DNA of 64,000 bases from NCBI GenBank assembly GCA_023954035.1, contig JAMLIT010000009.1, forward strand, positions 1-64,000. Reading direction: 5' to 3'. Both the position numbers and the translations under genes were made by a program. The notes below the pieces were generated by a model that was not told where the DNA came from, did no database searches, and saw only the letters and a program-made list of their open reading frames with translations. This DNA is from Burkholderiaceae bacterium. GTDB lineage: Bacteria > Pseudomonadota > Gammaproteobacteria > Burkholderiales > Burkholderiaceae_C. This document shows positions 1 to 8,800 of this stretch, one piece after another; positions within the stretch are counted from its first letter, which is position 1, and each line of letters begins with the position of its first letter.

Positions 1-98
1 TGGGCAAGGTCGAAGGCGCGGACGTCGTGGCCGGCTTTTTGCAGGTTGAGGGCCATGGGGCCGCCCATGTTGCCGAGGCCGATGAATGCGATTTGCAT
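1..98 (-). CDS. mmsB: 3-hydroxyisobutyrate dehydrogenase, N-terminal fragment
   Basis: Only the first 32 codons lie in the window; the gene runs off the left edge. The peptide opens MQIAFIGLGNMGGPMALN, the glycine-rich NAD-binding fingerprint (GLGNMGGPMA) of the 3-hydroxyisobutyrate dehydrogenase / beta-hydroxyacid dehydrogenase family. A purine-rich AGGAGAC stands just upstream of the ATG. The family oxidises 3-hydroxyisobutyrate to methylmalonate semialdehyde in valine degradation. The specific assignment rests on context: mmsA, which uses that product, and an acyl-CoA dehydrogenase lie upstream on the same strand. From this fragment alone it could be another member of the family, such as tartronate semialdehyde reductase. 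Confidence 0.75.
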   Translation of the reverse strand, partial: MQIAFIGLGNMGGPMALNLQKAGHDVRAFDLA

Positions 99-146
99 GG
101 TGTTGTCTCCTGGTGGTGGTGATAGTGGATGGAGGGATTGCTTTGC

Positions 147-200
147 TTTTGATAGCTTCTTTCGCTTATGGGATAAGCGCTAGAGGCCTAAAAAGACTGA
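147..200. repeat. AGCGCT palindromic repeat, copy 1
   Basis: Lies in the gap between the mmsB start and the TfoX-like gene. It reads GATAGCTTC, then CGCTTAT-GGG-ATAAGCG forming a stem-loop, then CTAGAGGCC and an A-rich tail. This is the forward orientation of a roughly 50-bp element found repeatedly in the window. No transposase or target-site duplication is visible. Confidence 0.75.
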
Positions 201-208
201 AATTTTGA

Positions 209-628
209 CTAAAGTCGGGCCGCCTTCTGCATCGCTTGCAGGCCGGATGCGGCGGGCGCCTTGCGCCGCCGGGGCGATGCCTTGGCCTGCGGGTTGAAGG
301 CGATGGCGCCGCCAATCCAGCGCTGCCACTGGGCGCGGGTGGCGTAGGCGTCGGGCTCCACCCAGAAGTAGCCGCGCATGCCGCCACGTGGGTCCATTTC
401 GCGCAGGCCAGGGGTTTCGGCGGTGGCTTCGTGCTCGTCGGGCGGCAGGCGCACCAGCAGGTCTTCGCGTTTGACGGCCAGGCAGAACTTGCCGTCCACC
501 ATGAAGGCGTAGCTGCCGAACAGCGTGCGTTCTTCTACCGGAATTTCCGCGCCCAGCTGCTCGGCCAGCGCGTCCCGCACGGCGGCAATCAGGTGCAGGG
601 TTTCGTCGGCCAGAGGGCGAGCGGGCAT
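209..628 (-). CDS. TfoX N-terminal domain protein
   Basis: 139 residues. The centre (RTLFGSYAFMVDGKFCLAVK, about residues 34-53) matches the TfoX/Sxy N-terminal fold, where a family-typical FG...DGKFCLAV strand pair is followed by LLVRLPPDE. A GGMRGYFWVEPD segment (about residues 83-94) and a basic Ala/Arg-rich tail follow. Stand-alone N-terminal TfoX domains are common in Betaproteobacteria and have no settled function; they should not be equated with the competence activator Sxy, which also carries a C-terminal domain. It sits in the gap between acyl-CoA dehydrogenase and mmsB on the same strand but is separated from both by repeat copies, so co-transcription is uncertain. Confidence 0.8.
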   Translation of the reverse strand: MPARPLADETLHLIAAVRDALAEQLGAEIPVEERTLFGSYAFMVDGKFCLAVKREDLLVRLPPDEHEATAETPGLREMDPRGGMRGYFWVEPDAYATRAQWQRWIGGAIAFNPQAKASPRRRKAPAASGLQAMQKAARL

Positions 629-651
629 GGCGGCAGCGGTTGGGTTTTTGA

Positions 652-705
652 CAAAAAAGGCCGCTAGCGCTTGTCGGTCATGCGCTAGCAGCTACTGAAA
701 TGCTA
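652..705. repeat. AGCGCT palindromic repeat, copy 2
   Basis: Reverse orientation: AAAAAAGGCC, then GCTAGCGC (663-670) and GCGCTAGC (682-689) as a perfect 8-bp stem, then AGCTACTGAAA. It ends in the stop codon of the acyl-CoA dehydrogenase gene, so on the minus strand it is the immediate 3' hairpin of that gene and may slow or end transcription before the TfoX-like gene. Confidence 0.8.
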
Positions 706-1869
706 GCGAATCGCATCGGGCGCGTCGCCCTCCAGCATGCGCCGCGCAATGATGACGCGCATGATTTCGTTGGTGCCTTCCAGAATCTGGTGCACGCGGG
801 CATCGCGCAGCAGGCGCTCCAGCGGGTACTCGCGGATGTAGCCGTAGCCGCCGTGCAGTTGCAGGGCTTCGTTGCAGACCATAAAGCCCGCATCGGTGGC
901 AAAGCGCTTGGCCATGGCGCAGTAGGTACTGGCGTCGGGCGCGCCGGCGTCGAGTTTGCTGGCGGCCAGGCGCACCATTTGCCGCGCGGCGACGAGTTCG
1001 GTCGCCATGTCGGCCAGCTTGAACTGCAGCGCCTGAAAGCTCGCCAGCGCTTTGCCGAACTGCTTGCGCTCCTGCATATAGCTTTGTGTCTGCGTCAACG
1101 CGCCCTGCGCGGCGCCGATCGAGCAGGTGGCGATGTTGATGCGCCCGCCGTCCAGGCCCTTCATGGCGATCTTGAAGCCTTCGCCCTCGCGGCCCAGCAG
1201 GTGGCTGGCGGGGATGCGCACGTTGTCGAAGCTGATGGTGCGCGTGGGCTGGCTGTTCCAGCCCATTTTTTCTTCCTTCTTGCCGTAGCTGATGCCGGGC
1301 GCGTCGGCTGGCACGGCGAAGGCGCTGATGCCGCGCGCGCCCGATTGCGCATCGCCCGTGCGGGCCATGAGCACCAGCACATCGGTGGCGCCAGCGCCGG
1401 AGATAAAAGCCTTGGCGCCGTTGATGCGGTAACCCGTGTCGGTTCGGTCGGCACGGGTTTTGAGCGATGCCGCGTCGGACCCGGCGCCGGGTTCGGTCAG
1501 ACAGTACGAGGCCAGTTGTTGGCCGCTGGTCAGCGGCTCGCCCCAGCGCTCGCGCACTGCGTCGGTTCCCCAGGTGCCCAGCATCCAGGTCGCCATGTTG
1601 TGGATGGTGATGAAGGCGGTGGTGGAGGGGTCAAACGCCGCCATTTCCTCGAACACCAGCGTGGCATCCAGCCGGGGCAGCGCCAGGCCACCAATCGATT
1701 CGGGCGCGTACAGCCCGCAAAAACCCAGCTCGCCGGCTTTGGCAATCGTCTCCTTGGGGAAGATGGCCTGCGCATCCCACTCGGCCGCGTGCGGCGCCAG
1801 CTCGGCCACCGCGAAGTCGCGCGCAGTCTGCGCAAAGGCGCGCTGGTCTTCGTTCAGTTCAAAGTCCAT
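703..1869 (-). CDS. Acyl-CoA dehydrogenase (probable isobutyryl-CoA dehydrogenase)
   Basis: 388 residues, the usual length for the soluble FAD-dependent acyl-CoA dehydrogenase family. The FAD/substrate signature CLTEPGAGSDAASLKTRA is present (about residues 129-146). The C-terminal helix signature QLHGGYGYIREYPLERLLRD carries the region of the catalytic acid, followed by ILEGTNEIMRVIIARR. The enzyme passes electrons to ETF. The ATG at 1869 has a GGAG box 8 bases upstream. Its place between mmsA and mmsB suggests the isobutyryl-CoA step of valine breakdown (ACAD8-like), but short-branched or methylbutyryl-CoA specificity cannot be excluded from sequence. The enoyl-CoA hydratase and 3-hydroxyisobutyryl-CoA hydrolase of the pathway are not in view. 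Confidence 0.9.
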   Translation of the reverse strand: MDFELNEDQRAFAQTARDFAVAELAPHAAEWDAQAIFPKETIAKAGELGFCGLYAPESIGGLALPRLDATLVFEEMAAFDPSTTAFITIHNMATWMLGTWGTDAVRERWGEPLTSGQQLASYCLTEPGAGSDAASLKTRADRTDTGYRINGAKAFISGAGATDVLVLMARTGDAQSGARGISAFAVPADAPGISYGKKEEKMGWNSQPTRTISFDNVRIPASHLLGREGEGFKIAMKGLDGGRINIATCSIGAAQGALTQTQSYMQERKQFGKALASFQALQFKLADMATELVAARQMVRLAASKLDAGAPDASTYCAMAKRFATDAGFMVCNEALQLHGGYGYIREYPLERLLRDARVHQILEGTNEIMRVIIARRMLEGDAPDAIR

Positions 1870-1890
1870 CAGCGGGTCTCCTCGTGTTTT

Positions 1891-1945
1891 CTGCTTTTAT
1901 TTTTGTAGCTGCCAGCGCTTACTGAATAAGCGCTAGCGGCGGTTC
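1891..1945. repeat. AGCGCT palindromic repeat, copy 3
   Basis: Forward orientation: TTGTAGCTGCC, then AGCGCTTA (1914-1921) and TAAGCGCT (1927-1934) as an 8-bp stem with a 5-base loop, then AGCGGC. It lies immediately upstream of the acyl-CoA dehydrogenase gene, between it and mmsA. Confidence 0.8.
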
Positions 1946-2009
1946 TAACTGATACGTTGCGTGCCAGGCGTCAGACAGGTAGCAGACGCTGCGCCCCATC
2001 GTTCGGCAG

Positions 2010-2056
2010 CGGGGTCAGAGCACGAGTTTCGCAGAGCGAAATCGTGATCTGACCCC
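2010..2056. repeat. REP-like long imperfect hairpin
   Basis: A 47-bp inverted repeat: CGGGGTCAGA-CACGA-TTTCGC on the left and GCGAAA-TCGTG-TCTGACCCCG on the right, with a 3-base loop (AGA at 2033-2035). Arms beginning GGGGTCAGA are typical of REP/RAYT-type extragenic palindromes in many Proteobacteria; that family link is from memory, not a search. It is unrelated to the AGCGCT element 65 bp away. On the minus strand it lies just after mmsA and could act as a transcription-end or mRNA-stabilising hairpin. Confidence 0.7.
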
Positions 2057-2108
2057 GTTGCCTGTGCCGCGCGGTGCGCAACGCTGCGGCACGTACCTGC
2101 ACCGCTCC

Positions 2109-3632
2109 TTACTTCAACGAAATCGTGGTGTTCACGCCGTGCGAAGTCGTGCTGTCATCAAACCAGCGCGCCGTGATCGTTTTGGTCTGGGTGTAGAACA
2201 TCACCACCTGCTTGCCGTAGGGGCCCAGGTCGCCCAGCTTGGACGCGCGCGAACCGGTGAACGAGAACAGCGGGACGGGCACCGGGATGGGCACGTTGAT
2301 GCCGACCTGGCCGACGTCGATGTCTTCCTGGAACTTGCGCGCCGCGGCGCCCGACTGCGTGAAGATGGCCGTGCCGTTGCCGTTGGGGTTGGCGTTGATG
2401 AACTCGATGGCTTCGTCGATGTGGTCGGCGCCCACCAGCACCAGCACGGGGCCGAACACCTCCTGGTCATAGATGGACATGCCGGGCTTGACGCCGGAGA
2501 AGATGGTCGGGCCGACGAAGTTGCCCTTCTCGTAGCCGGGCACTTGCGGTTTGCGGCCGTCGAGTTCGAGCTTGGCGCCCTCGGCAATGCCGCGCTCGAT
2601 CAGGCCTTCCACGCGCGAGAGCGCGGCGCAGGAGACCAGCGGGCCGACGTCGGTGCCGGTTTCCGTGCCGGCGTTGACCTTGAGCGTCTTGGCCTTGGCG
2701 ACCAGGTCGGGAATCCACTGCTGTGCTTCGCCCACCAGCACCGCGACCGACAAGGCCATGCAGCGCTGGCCGGCAGCGCCGAAAGCCGCCCCCGCCAGGG
2801 CGTTGAGCGTTTGTTCCTTGTTGGCGTCAGGCAGGACGATGGCGTGGTTCTTGGCGCCCATCATGCATTGCGCGCGCTTGCCGGCCAGGGTGGCGCGGTT
2901 GTAGACATGCGTGCCCACCTTGGTCGAGCCCACGAACGACACCGCCTTGATGTCTTTGTGGTCGCACAGGGCGTTGACGGCCATTTCGCCGCCGTGCACC
3001 ACGTTGAGCACGCCGGCGGGAATGCCCGCTTCCATCGCCAGCTCCACCAGGCGCATGGTGACCATGGGGTCCTGCTCGGAGGGCTTGAGCACGAAGGTGT
3101 TGCCAGTGGCGATGGCCATGGGGAACATCCACAGCGGAATCATGGCGGGGAAGTTGAATGGGGTGATGCCGGCGCAGACGCCCAGCGGCTGCAGCAGCGT
3201 GTAGGTGTCGACGCCACCGGCCACGTTGTTGGCCAGCTCACCCAGCTGCAGGTTGCCTATGCTGGCGGCGTGCTCGACCACTTCGAGTCCGCGGAACACA
3301 TCGCCTTCGGCGTCGGGCAGGGTCTTGCCTTGCTCGGCGGTAAGCAAGGCGGCCAGCTCGGCCATGTTCTCGCGGATGAGCTGCTGGTATTTGAGGAAGA
3401 TGCGGGCGCGCGCGCCGATGGCGGTCTTGCGCCAGGTCTTGAAGGCCTCCTGGGCCGATGCGACGGCCGCGTCTATTTCCTCGGCCGTGGCGAACGGCAC
3501 GCGGGCCAGCACTTCCTGCGTGGCGGGGTTGACCACGTCGCGCCACTCGGTGGTCTTGGATTCGACAAACTGGCCGCCAATGAGCAGCTTGACGGTGGGG
3601 GCCAGGGCGGCGACGGACGTGGGTGCGTTCAT
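2109..3632 (-). CDS. mmsA: CoA-acylating methylmalonate-semialdehyde dehydrogenase
   Basis: 507 residues from the ATG at 3632, chosen because GGAG stands correctly upstream and the protein then begins [20 protein letters not shown]; an in-frame ATG at 3677 would add 15 residues with no family support. The aldehyde dehydrogenase fold is complete: [27 protein letters not shown], a Rossmann SFVGSTKVG, and the catalytic cysteine in [14 protein letters not shown]. The family converts methylmalonate or malonate semialdehyde plus CoA and NAD+ to propionyl-CoA or acetyl-CoA and CO2, the last step of valine (and thymine or inositol) catabolism. It heads the minus-strand catabolic cluster and is divergent from a LysR regulator with palindromes between them. 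Confidence 0.95.
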   Translation of the reverse strand: MNAPTSVAALAPTVKLLIGGQFVESKTTEWRDVVNPATQEVLARVPFATAEEIDAAVASAQEAFKTWRKTAIGARARIFLKYQQLIRENMAELAALLTAEQGKTLPDAEGDVFRGLEVVEHAASIGNLQLGELANNVAGGVDTYTLLQPLGVCAGITPFNFPAMIPLWMFPMAIATGNTFVLKPSEQDPMVTMRLVELAMEAGIPAGVLNVVHGGEMAVNALCDHKDIKAVSFVGSTKVGTHVYNRATLAGKRAQCMMGAKNHAIVLPDANKEQTLNALAGAAFGAAGQRCMALSVAVLVGEAQQWIPDLVAKAKTLKVNAGTETGTDVGPLVSCAALSRVEGLIERGIAEGAKLELDGRKPQVPGYEKGNFVGPTIFSGVKPGMSIYDQEVFGPVLVLVGADHIDEAIEFINANPNGNGTAIFTQSGAAARKFQEDIDVGQVGINVPIPVPVPLFSFTGSRASKLGDLGPYGKQVVMFYTQTKTITARWFDDSTTSHGVNTTISLK

Positions 3633-3702
3633 GGGAAGTCTCCAGGGGTGGAAGGGTGAGGGGGGCGCACGGGCCAAACCCAGTCATGGTAGCTGTGCAG
3701 AA

Positions 3703-3749
3703 TTGTTCGCACAATAGACAATACTGCGCACGAAGTTTGCAAATTTGCA
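3703..3749. promoter_or_regulatory. mmsA / LysR divergent control region with palindromes
   Basis: The 137-bp gap between mmsA and the divergent LysR gene holds a perfect 12-bp palindrome TGCAAATTTGCA (3738-3749) and an interrupted inverted repeat TTGT-TCGC-ACAA (3703-3714). TGC-N6-GCA fits the general T-N11-A type of LysR box. The position, between the two starts, is that of a shared operator; binding by this LysR is inferred. Confidence 0.55.
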
Positions 3750-3769
3750 CAAGCGCCAGCGGGGGCACG

Positions 3770-4669
3770 ATGGACTGGGACAACTTGCGCTATTTTCTGG
3801 AACTCGCCCGCGCCGGCACGCTGGTGGGCGCGGCGCGGCGCCTGGGGGTGGACCACACCACGGTGGCGCGGCGCATTCAGGCGCTGGAAAAGCAGGTCGG
3901 CTCGCCGCTGTTCGCGCGCGAGGCCGCAGGCCACCGGCTGAGCGAAGCCGGCCGCACGCTGTTGCCGCAGGTCGAAGGCATGGAGGCGGCGTTTCTGGCG
4001 GTGGAGCACGCGGCGCCCGGCGTGCGCCAGGGCCTGCACGGCGCGGTGCGCATCGGCGCCACCGAAGGTTTTGGCAATCTGGTACTGGCGCCGCAACTGG
4101 CGCAGTTCGCGTCCGAGCACCCGGGCCTGGTGATCGATTTGCTCGCGCTGCCGCGGTTGGTGCACTTGTCCCGCCGCGAGGCGGACATCGTCATCTCGCT
4201 TGAGCGCCCGGCGCGCGGCGCGGTGCTCGTGGTCAAGCTCACCGACTACGTTCTTCAACTCTATGGCGCACCCGGCTACCTGGCGGCGCACGGAACCATC
4301 CGCACGCCAGCCGACCTGGCGGGCCACAGCTTCGTCAGCTATGTGGACGACCTGCTGTTTACCAAGGAACTGCAAATTCTGGACGAACTGCACCGGCCGG
4401 CGCATTTTTCACTGCGCAGTACCAGCGTGCTGGCCCAGTACGAGGCGGTGCGCGCCGGGGCGGGACTGGGCGTGTTGCCGGCGTTCGTGGCCGCGCAAGA
4501 CGCGACGCTGCGCGCCGTGCTTCCCGGCGCAGCGCGTTTCGTGCGCACTTTCTGGATGTCCATGCCGGAGGAAAACAAGCACGTGGCGCGCATGCAGGCC
4601 ACCTGGGAGTTCGTGCGCACTGCGGTGGCGGCACGGCAAGAGCAACTGATGCCAGATGCTATTGGATAA
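3770..4669 (+). CDS. LysR-family transcriptional regulator
   Basis: 299 residues, the standard LysR length. The ATG at 3770 is chosen because the protein then begins MDWDNLRYFLELARAGTL, the canonical LysR N-terminus, followed by the winged helix AARRLGVDHTTVARRIQALE. The rest is the periplasmic-binding-like co-inducer domain. It is divergent from mmsA, so the likely role is control of the mmsA-acyl-CoA dehydrogenase-mmsB cluster and of itself; the effector is unknown. The last codons (DAIG-stop) lie inside a repeat copy: ATGCTATT (4656-4663) and AATAGCAT (4669-4676) form a perfect hairpin across the TAA. Confidence 0.9.
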   Translation: MDWDNLRYFLELARAGTLVGAARRLGVDHTTVARRIQALEKQVGSPLFAREAAGHRLSEAGRTLLPQVEGMEAAFLAVEHAAPGVRQGLHGAVRIGATEGFGNLVLAPQLAQFASEHPGLVIDLLALPRLVHLSRREADIVISLERPARGAVLVVKLTDYVLQLYGAPGYLAAHGTIRTPADLAGHSFVSYVDDLLFTKELQILDELHRPAHFSLRSTSVLAQYEAVRAGAGLGVLPAFVAAQDATLRAVLPGAARFVRTFWMSMPEENKHVARMQATWEFVRTAVAARQEQLMPDAIG

Positions 4670-4715
4670 ATAGCATGGAACGCTTTTGCAGCAAGCGCAA
4701 GAAGCCTATTTGACT
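4655..4715. repeat. AGCGCT palindromic repeat, divergent copy 4
   Basis: Forward orientation and diverged: AAATAGCATGGAACGCTTTT, then GCAGCAAGCGC, then AAGAAGCCTATTTGACTCA. It starts inside the last LysR codons and runs into the 192-bp gap before the EF-hand gene. The rest of that gap (4716-4861) holds no gene I can support. Confidence 0.6.
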
Positions 4716-4861
4716 CATCATTTCTGAACGGGCGGGCGGCCAGCGGGAAGAATCGGCTGGCAGACCCCCGGCTTATCGGGGCATCGCGCGCGGCCGATTC
4801 GCGCACGCTTGGCTCTGCGGCGGCGCCCATCCGCTGACCGCGCGCATCTGGAGTTCACGAC

Positions 4862-5422
4862 ATGACCCCTCTCATTTCCGGGCTCGCTTCCCTGGCATCC
4901 TTGCTTTTCAATGCGTCAAAGAGCGGAGGGGGCCCAGCGGCCGCGCCGCGGCGCAACGGCGAATCGGCGGATGCCGGACCTGCGGCGCGGGTGCGCTGGA
5001 GCCCCCAGGCGCGCGCCTGGGCGAGCGACGGCGCGCTCCAGGCGCAAACACCCAGCGCGCTGACCCGCCGCGTGGGCAGGCCAGCCGAATCTGCCGGGGA
5101 AATGGACGCGCAGCCAGCCGTTTCGCGGCAGGATTTTCAGCAATTGCTTGCCGGCTTCGGCGCAACCGAGTTGCAAACCCAGCAACTAGCAATTCGCTTG
5201 GCGAGCCGCTTCGACGCCGATCAGAACGGCGCGATCTCGCAGCACGAGTTTCAGCAGGGCCTGGCGCGTGCAGCAGCCCAGCGGCCAGGCGATGTCTTTT
5301 CGCAGCAATTGCTGGACCTGATCGACGCAAAAGGAAACGCCGACGGCCAGGTCGATGCCCGGGAGCTCGCGGCGTTGGCCCGCGCGTTTGCGCGGGCAGC
5401 GCACGCCGGCCACGCGGGCTGA
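4862..5422 (+). CDS. EF-hand calcium-binding domain protein
   Basis: 186 residues, unnamed family. The first half is low-complexity Ala/Arg/Pro. The second half holds a canonical 12-residue EF loop, DADQNGAISQHE (about residues 118-129), with acidic ligands at positions 1, 3, 5 and 12 and the glycine at 6. A second, degenerate loop ends NADGQVDARE (about residues 162-171); its first ligand position is Lys or displaced. The N-terminus MTPLISGLASLASLLF is weakly hydrophobic but is not a clear signal peptide. A role in Ca2+ binding or sensing is inferred from the loop only. Transcription is convergent with the DUF3309 gene, 22 bp away. Confidence 0.7.
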   Translation: MTPLISGLASLASLLFNASKSGGGPAAAPRRNGESADAGPAARVRWSPQARAWASDGALQAQTPSALTRRVGRPAESAGEMDAQPAVSRQDFQQLLAGFGATELQTQQLAIRLASRFDADQNGAISQHEFQQGLARAAAQRPGDVFSQQLLDLIDAKGNADGQVDARELAALARAFARAAHAGHAG

Positions 5423-5444
5423 TTTCCGGCCTGCGCCGGGCCGG

Positions 5445-5603
5445 TCAAATTCTTCCCATCAAGAGCAGCACGACAAGGATGAGCACCACCAGCCCGATGC
5501 CGCCGCTGGGCCCGTAGCCCCAGGAACGGCTGTGGCCCCAGGTGGGCAAGACCCCGACCAGCAGCAGGATCAGGACGATCAGAAGAATGAGCGAGATGGA
5601 CAT
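5445..5603 (-). CDS. DUF3309 small membrane protein
   Basis: 52 residues. It has two hydrophobic stretches (about residues 2-20 and 35-50) separated by the family core THWGHSRSWGYGPSGG-type motif, here WGHSRSWGYGPSGG. The ATG at 5603 has an AAGGAAAA ribosome-binding site. This is the DUF3309 family, a very small two-helix inner-membrane protein widespread in Proteobacteria with no known function. It stands alone: convergent with the EF-hand gene and divergent from the c-di-GMP gene. Confidence 0.85.
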   Translation of the reverse strand: MSISLILLIVLILLLVGVLPTWGHSRSWGYGPSGGIGLVVLILVVLLLMGRI

Positions 5604-5828
5604 GGAATTTTCCTTTTGTGGTTGCGTCACGAGTCGCCATCGTCGTGCCGTACCGCCGAGGTCGGCGTAGGTGCAGGACTGCGCATTCGGTCGGCTGCAT
5701 CCTCGTCTGCTGCGTCTGCCCCTGCCGCACTGTGGGCGCCGTCGCTGTCGGCGAACCCTGCCTGGCCACGCGGCCGGCCTGACCAGGAGCGTGGATCGGT
5801 GCGCCCGTGGCGGTACGATCGCCGGCTC

Positions 5829-8800
5829 ATGAGCACTTTCCTGGCGAACGACCGGTCCCGGCGCTGGATGCATGCCTGCGCCGTGCTGGTGCTCGGCTGC
5901 CTGGCCGGCGCCCTGCTGTACCGCGAGCAGGACCGGCGCCTGACCAGCATCGAGCAGGCGCGGTTCGAACAACGGGCCACACAAGTGTCGCAAGCGCTGC
6001 AGCAGCGCCTGGCCAACTACACCGAGGTGGTTTTCGGCCTGCGCAGTCTGTTCGTTGCCAACCCTGCGCTGACGCGGGAGCAGTTCCAGCGCGCCGCGCA
6101 GGCTTTGGGAGCCGACGCACGCATGCCGGGGCTGGTCAACCTCTCGTTCACGCGCCGGGTCGCGCAGGGCGAGCGAGAAGCCTTTGAGCAGCAGGTGCGC
6201 GCCGACCTTGCGCTGCCAGCGGACGCACGGCCGGGTTTCAGCGTCCATCCGCTGGTACCGCGCGAGGAATACTTCGTTGCCGACTATGTCTGGCCGCTCG
6301 AGGGCAACGAGTCAATTCTGGGGCTGGACATCAGCTCTCAGCCGGCCAATCTGGCCGCCATGCGCTATGCGCGGGACACCGGCAATGTCGTCGTCTCGGG
6401 CGCGTTTGCGCTGCTGCAGACCGCAGCCGCCCAGCCTGGAATCGTCATTCGGGTGCCGGTCTTCGCCCCGGCGCCACCGCGGGGGTCCCCCACTGGCGAC
6501 TTTCTTGGCGCGGTCGCGATGACGACCAATGTCTTCGTCTTGATGCAGGCCATCGAAGCGCAGGGCGGCGAGGACATGGACATTGCGCTGTACGACCTGG
6601 GCAGGCCCGGCATGGGCCTGGACGGGGACACTGGCAAGCCGCTCTTTCGGTCTGCCGGTGGCGAGCCGCTCACCCATTTGGCCCCGGCGCAGCGCGAACT
6701 GTCGGTGCACAACCGCGTCTGGCGTCTTGATTTTCGGCCCACGGCGCGCTTTCTCAGTGCGCCCGAGACCCGCCTTCCCCTGAACAGTGCCCTGGTGGGC
6801 GCTGCGCTCGTGGTGTTGATGGGCACGGTCGTGGGATTGCTCTCGCAGCAGCGGCGCGCGGCGTTGCTGCGCGAGCAGCAATCGGTCGCCGCACTGGTCA
6901 GCAGCGAGGGCCGGTTCCTGGCGCTTTTCAACCAGGCGGCGGTCGGCGTGGCGCTGGTGGACGCCGCCAGCGGACAGCTGACGGAAGTCAACCAGCGCTT
7001 TTGCACCATTGTGGGCCGCGAACGCCCTGTGCTGCTCGGCTGCGCGCTGAGCGAGTTGTTTGCGCCGGGGCCATTGGCCGACCGCGCGAAGGCGCAGATG
7101 GAGCAATTGTTGCGCGGGCAAAGCGGTGAATTTGCCCTGGAGCTGCCCCTGGCGATGCGAATGGATCGTGCAGCCGACGGTGCGCAGCCGCAGCAGCGGT
7201 GGGTGGCGCGAACCGTTTCCGCCATGCAGCGCGAGCGCGCCGTCGGCGCAAGTACCGACGCCATCGTCGTGCTGCACGACATCACTGCCCGCCATGCCAT
7301 GGAGGAAGCCCTGCGGCGCAACGAATCGCGCCTGCGCGCCTTGCTGCAGCAGCTCCCGGTGGGCGTGCTGCTGCTGGAACGGGACGGTACCGTGGCCTTG
7401 TGCAACGAGCGCTTTACCGCGTTGACCGGCTACACCGAAGCCGACCTGCCGGACGCGCAGGCGTGGTGGCAGAAAGCCTATCCGGACGCCGAATACCGCG
7501 CCCGGCTGGAGGCGGATTGGCGCCTCGCCGCGCGCAAAGCGATGCCCGAAGGCGGAGCCATCGCCAGTGGCGAATTCACCGTGGTCGCTGCCGACCACCA
7601 GCCACGCACCGTGGAGATTGCGGGTGTCTGGGTGGGCGAGCAAATGCTGGTGACCTTTGTCGATCTCTCACAGCGCAAGGCCGCAGAGCAGGAAATCCGC
7701 ACCCTGGCTTACTACGATCTGCTCACTGCACTGCCCAACCGCCGCTTGCTTGTCAACCGCCTGGAGCAAAGTTTGAGGCACTGCAAACCGCCTTCGCACT
7801 GCGCGCTGCTGATGCTCGATCTGGACAATTTCAAGGCACTGAACGACACCCGGGGCCATGAACGCGGCGACCAGTTGCTCAAGCTGGTGGCCGAGCGATT
7901 GCTGACCTGCGTGCGCTCGGATGACACCGTGGCGCGTCCGGGCGGCGATGAATTCGCCGTATTGCTCGAAAACGTGGGCGACAGCGTCGAGGTGGCGCGC
8001 GCGCACAGCGGGGACATCGGCCAGAAGATTCTGGCTGCGCTGCGCGAACCCTATGCGCTTGACGGCGAGCCGCACCACAGCACGCTGAGCATGGGCGTGA
8101 CCGTGTTCAGCGCCAATGAGGACACCGTGGACGGATTGCTGCAGCGCGTCGATCTCGCCATGTACCAGGCCAAGGCCGCAGGCCGCGACACGCTGTGCTT
8201 CTACGACCCCAGCATGCACGCCCAGGCCAGCGAGCGCGCCGCGCTCGAGGGCGACATGCGCGCAGGGCTGGGCCAGGGCCAGTTCGAGCTGTACTTTCAG
8301 CCCCAGGTGGACCATGGCCGCATCATTGCGGCCGAGGCCTTGCTGCGCTGGCACCACCCGCAGCGCGGTTTCGTCTCGCCCGCCAGCTTCATTCCCATGG
8401 CAGAAGAAACCGGCCTGATTCTTCCGCTGGGGCAGTGGGTGCTGGAGACGGCCTGCGCGCAACTGGCGCAATGGGCCAGGGACCCTCTGCTGGCCGAATT
8501 GAGCCTGGCCGTCAATGTCAGCCCGCGCCAGTTTCGCCAGCAAGGCTTTGTGCAGAAAGTGCTCGGCACGCTGGCCAGTACGGGCGCTGCGCCGCGCCGA
8601 TTGAAGCTCGAGCTGACCGAGGGGCTTTTGCTGCAGGACGTGGACGATTCCGCGGCCCGCATGACCGAACTCAAGTCCTACGGCGTGGGTTTTTCGCTCG
8701 ACGATTTCGGCACCGGCTATTCCAGTCTGTCCTACCTCAAACGCCTGCCGCTGGACCAGCTCAAGATCGACCAGAGCTTTGTGCGCGACGTGCTGACCGA

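Noticed and set aside
2058-3659. Long open frame (over 500 codons) antisense to mmsA, and similar long mirror frames antisense to the outer membrane factor, smc, ligA, ABC-F, phaZ and pheT genes
   Set aside because: These are the usual by-product of high third-position GC. Their translations are His/Gly/Gln/Arg-rich, match no family I know and lie opposite clearly conserved genes.
4339-4830. Minus-strand frame across the end of the LysR gene and the following gap
   Set aside because: It is antisense to the LysR effector domain, has no ribosome-binding site and a low-complexity composition.
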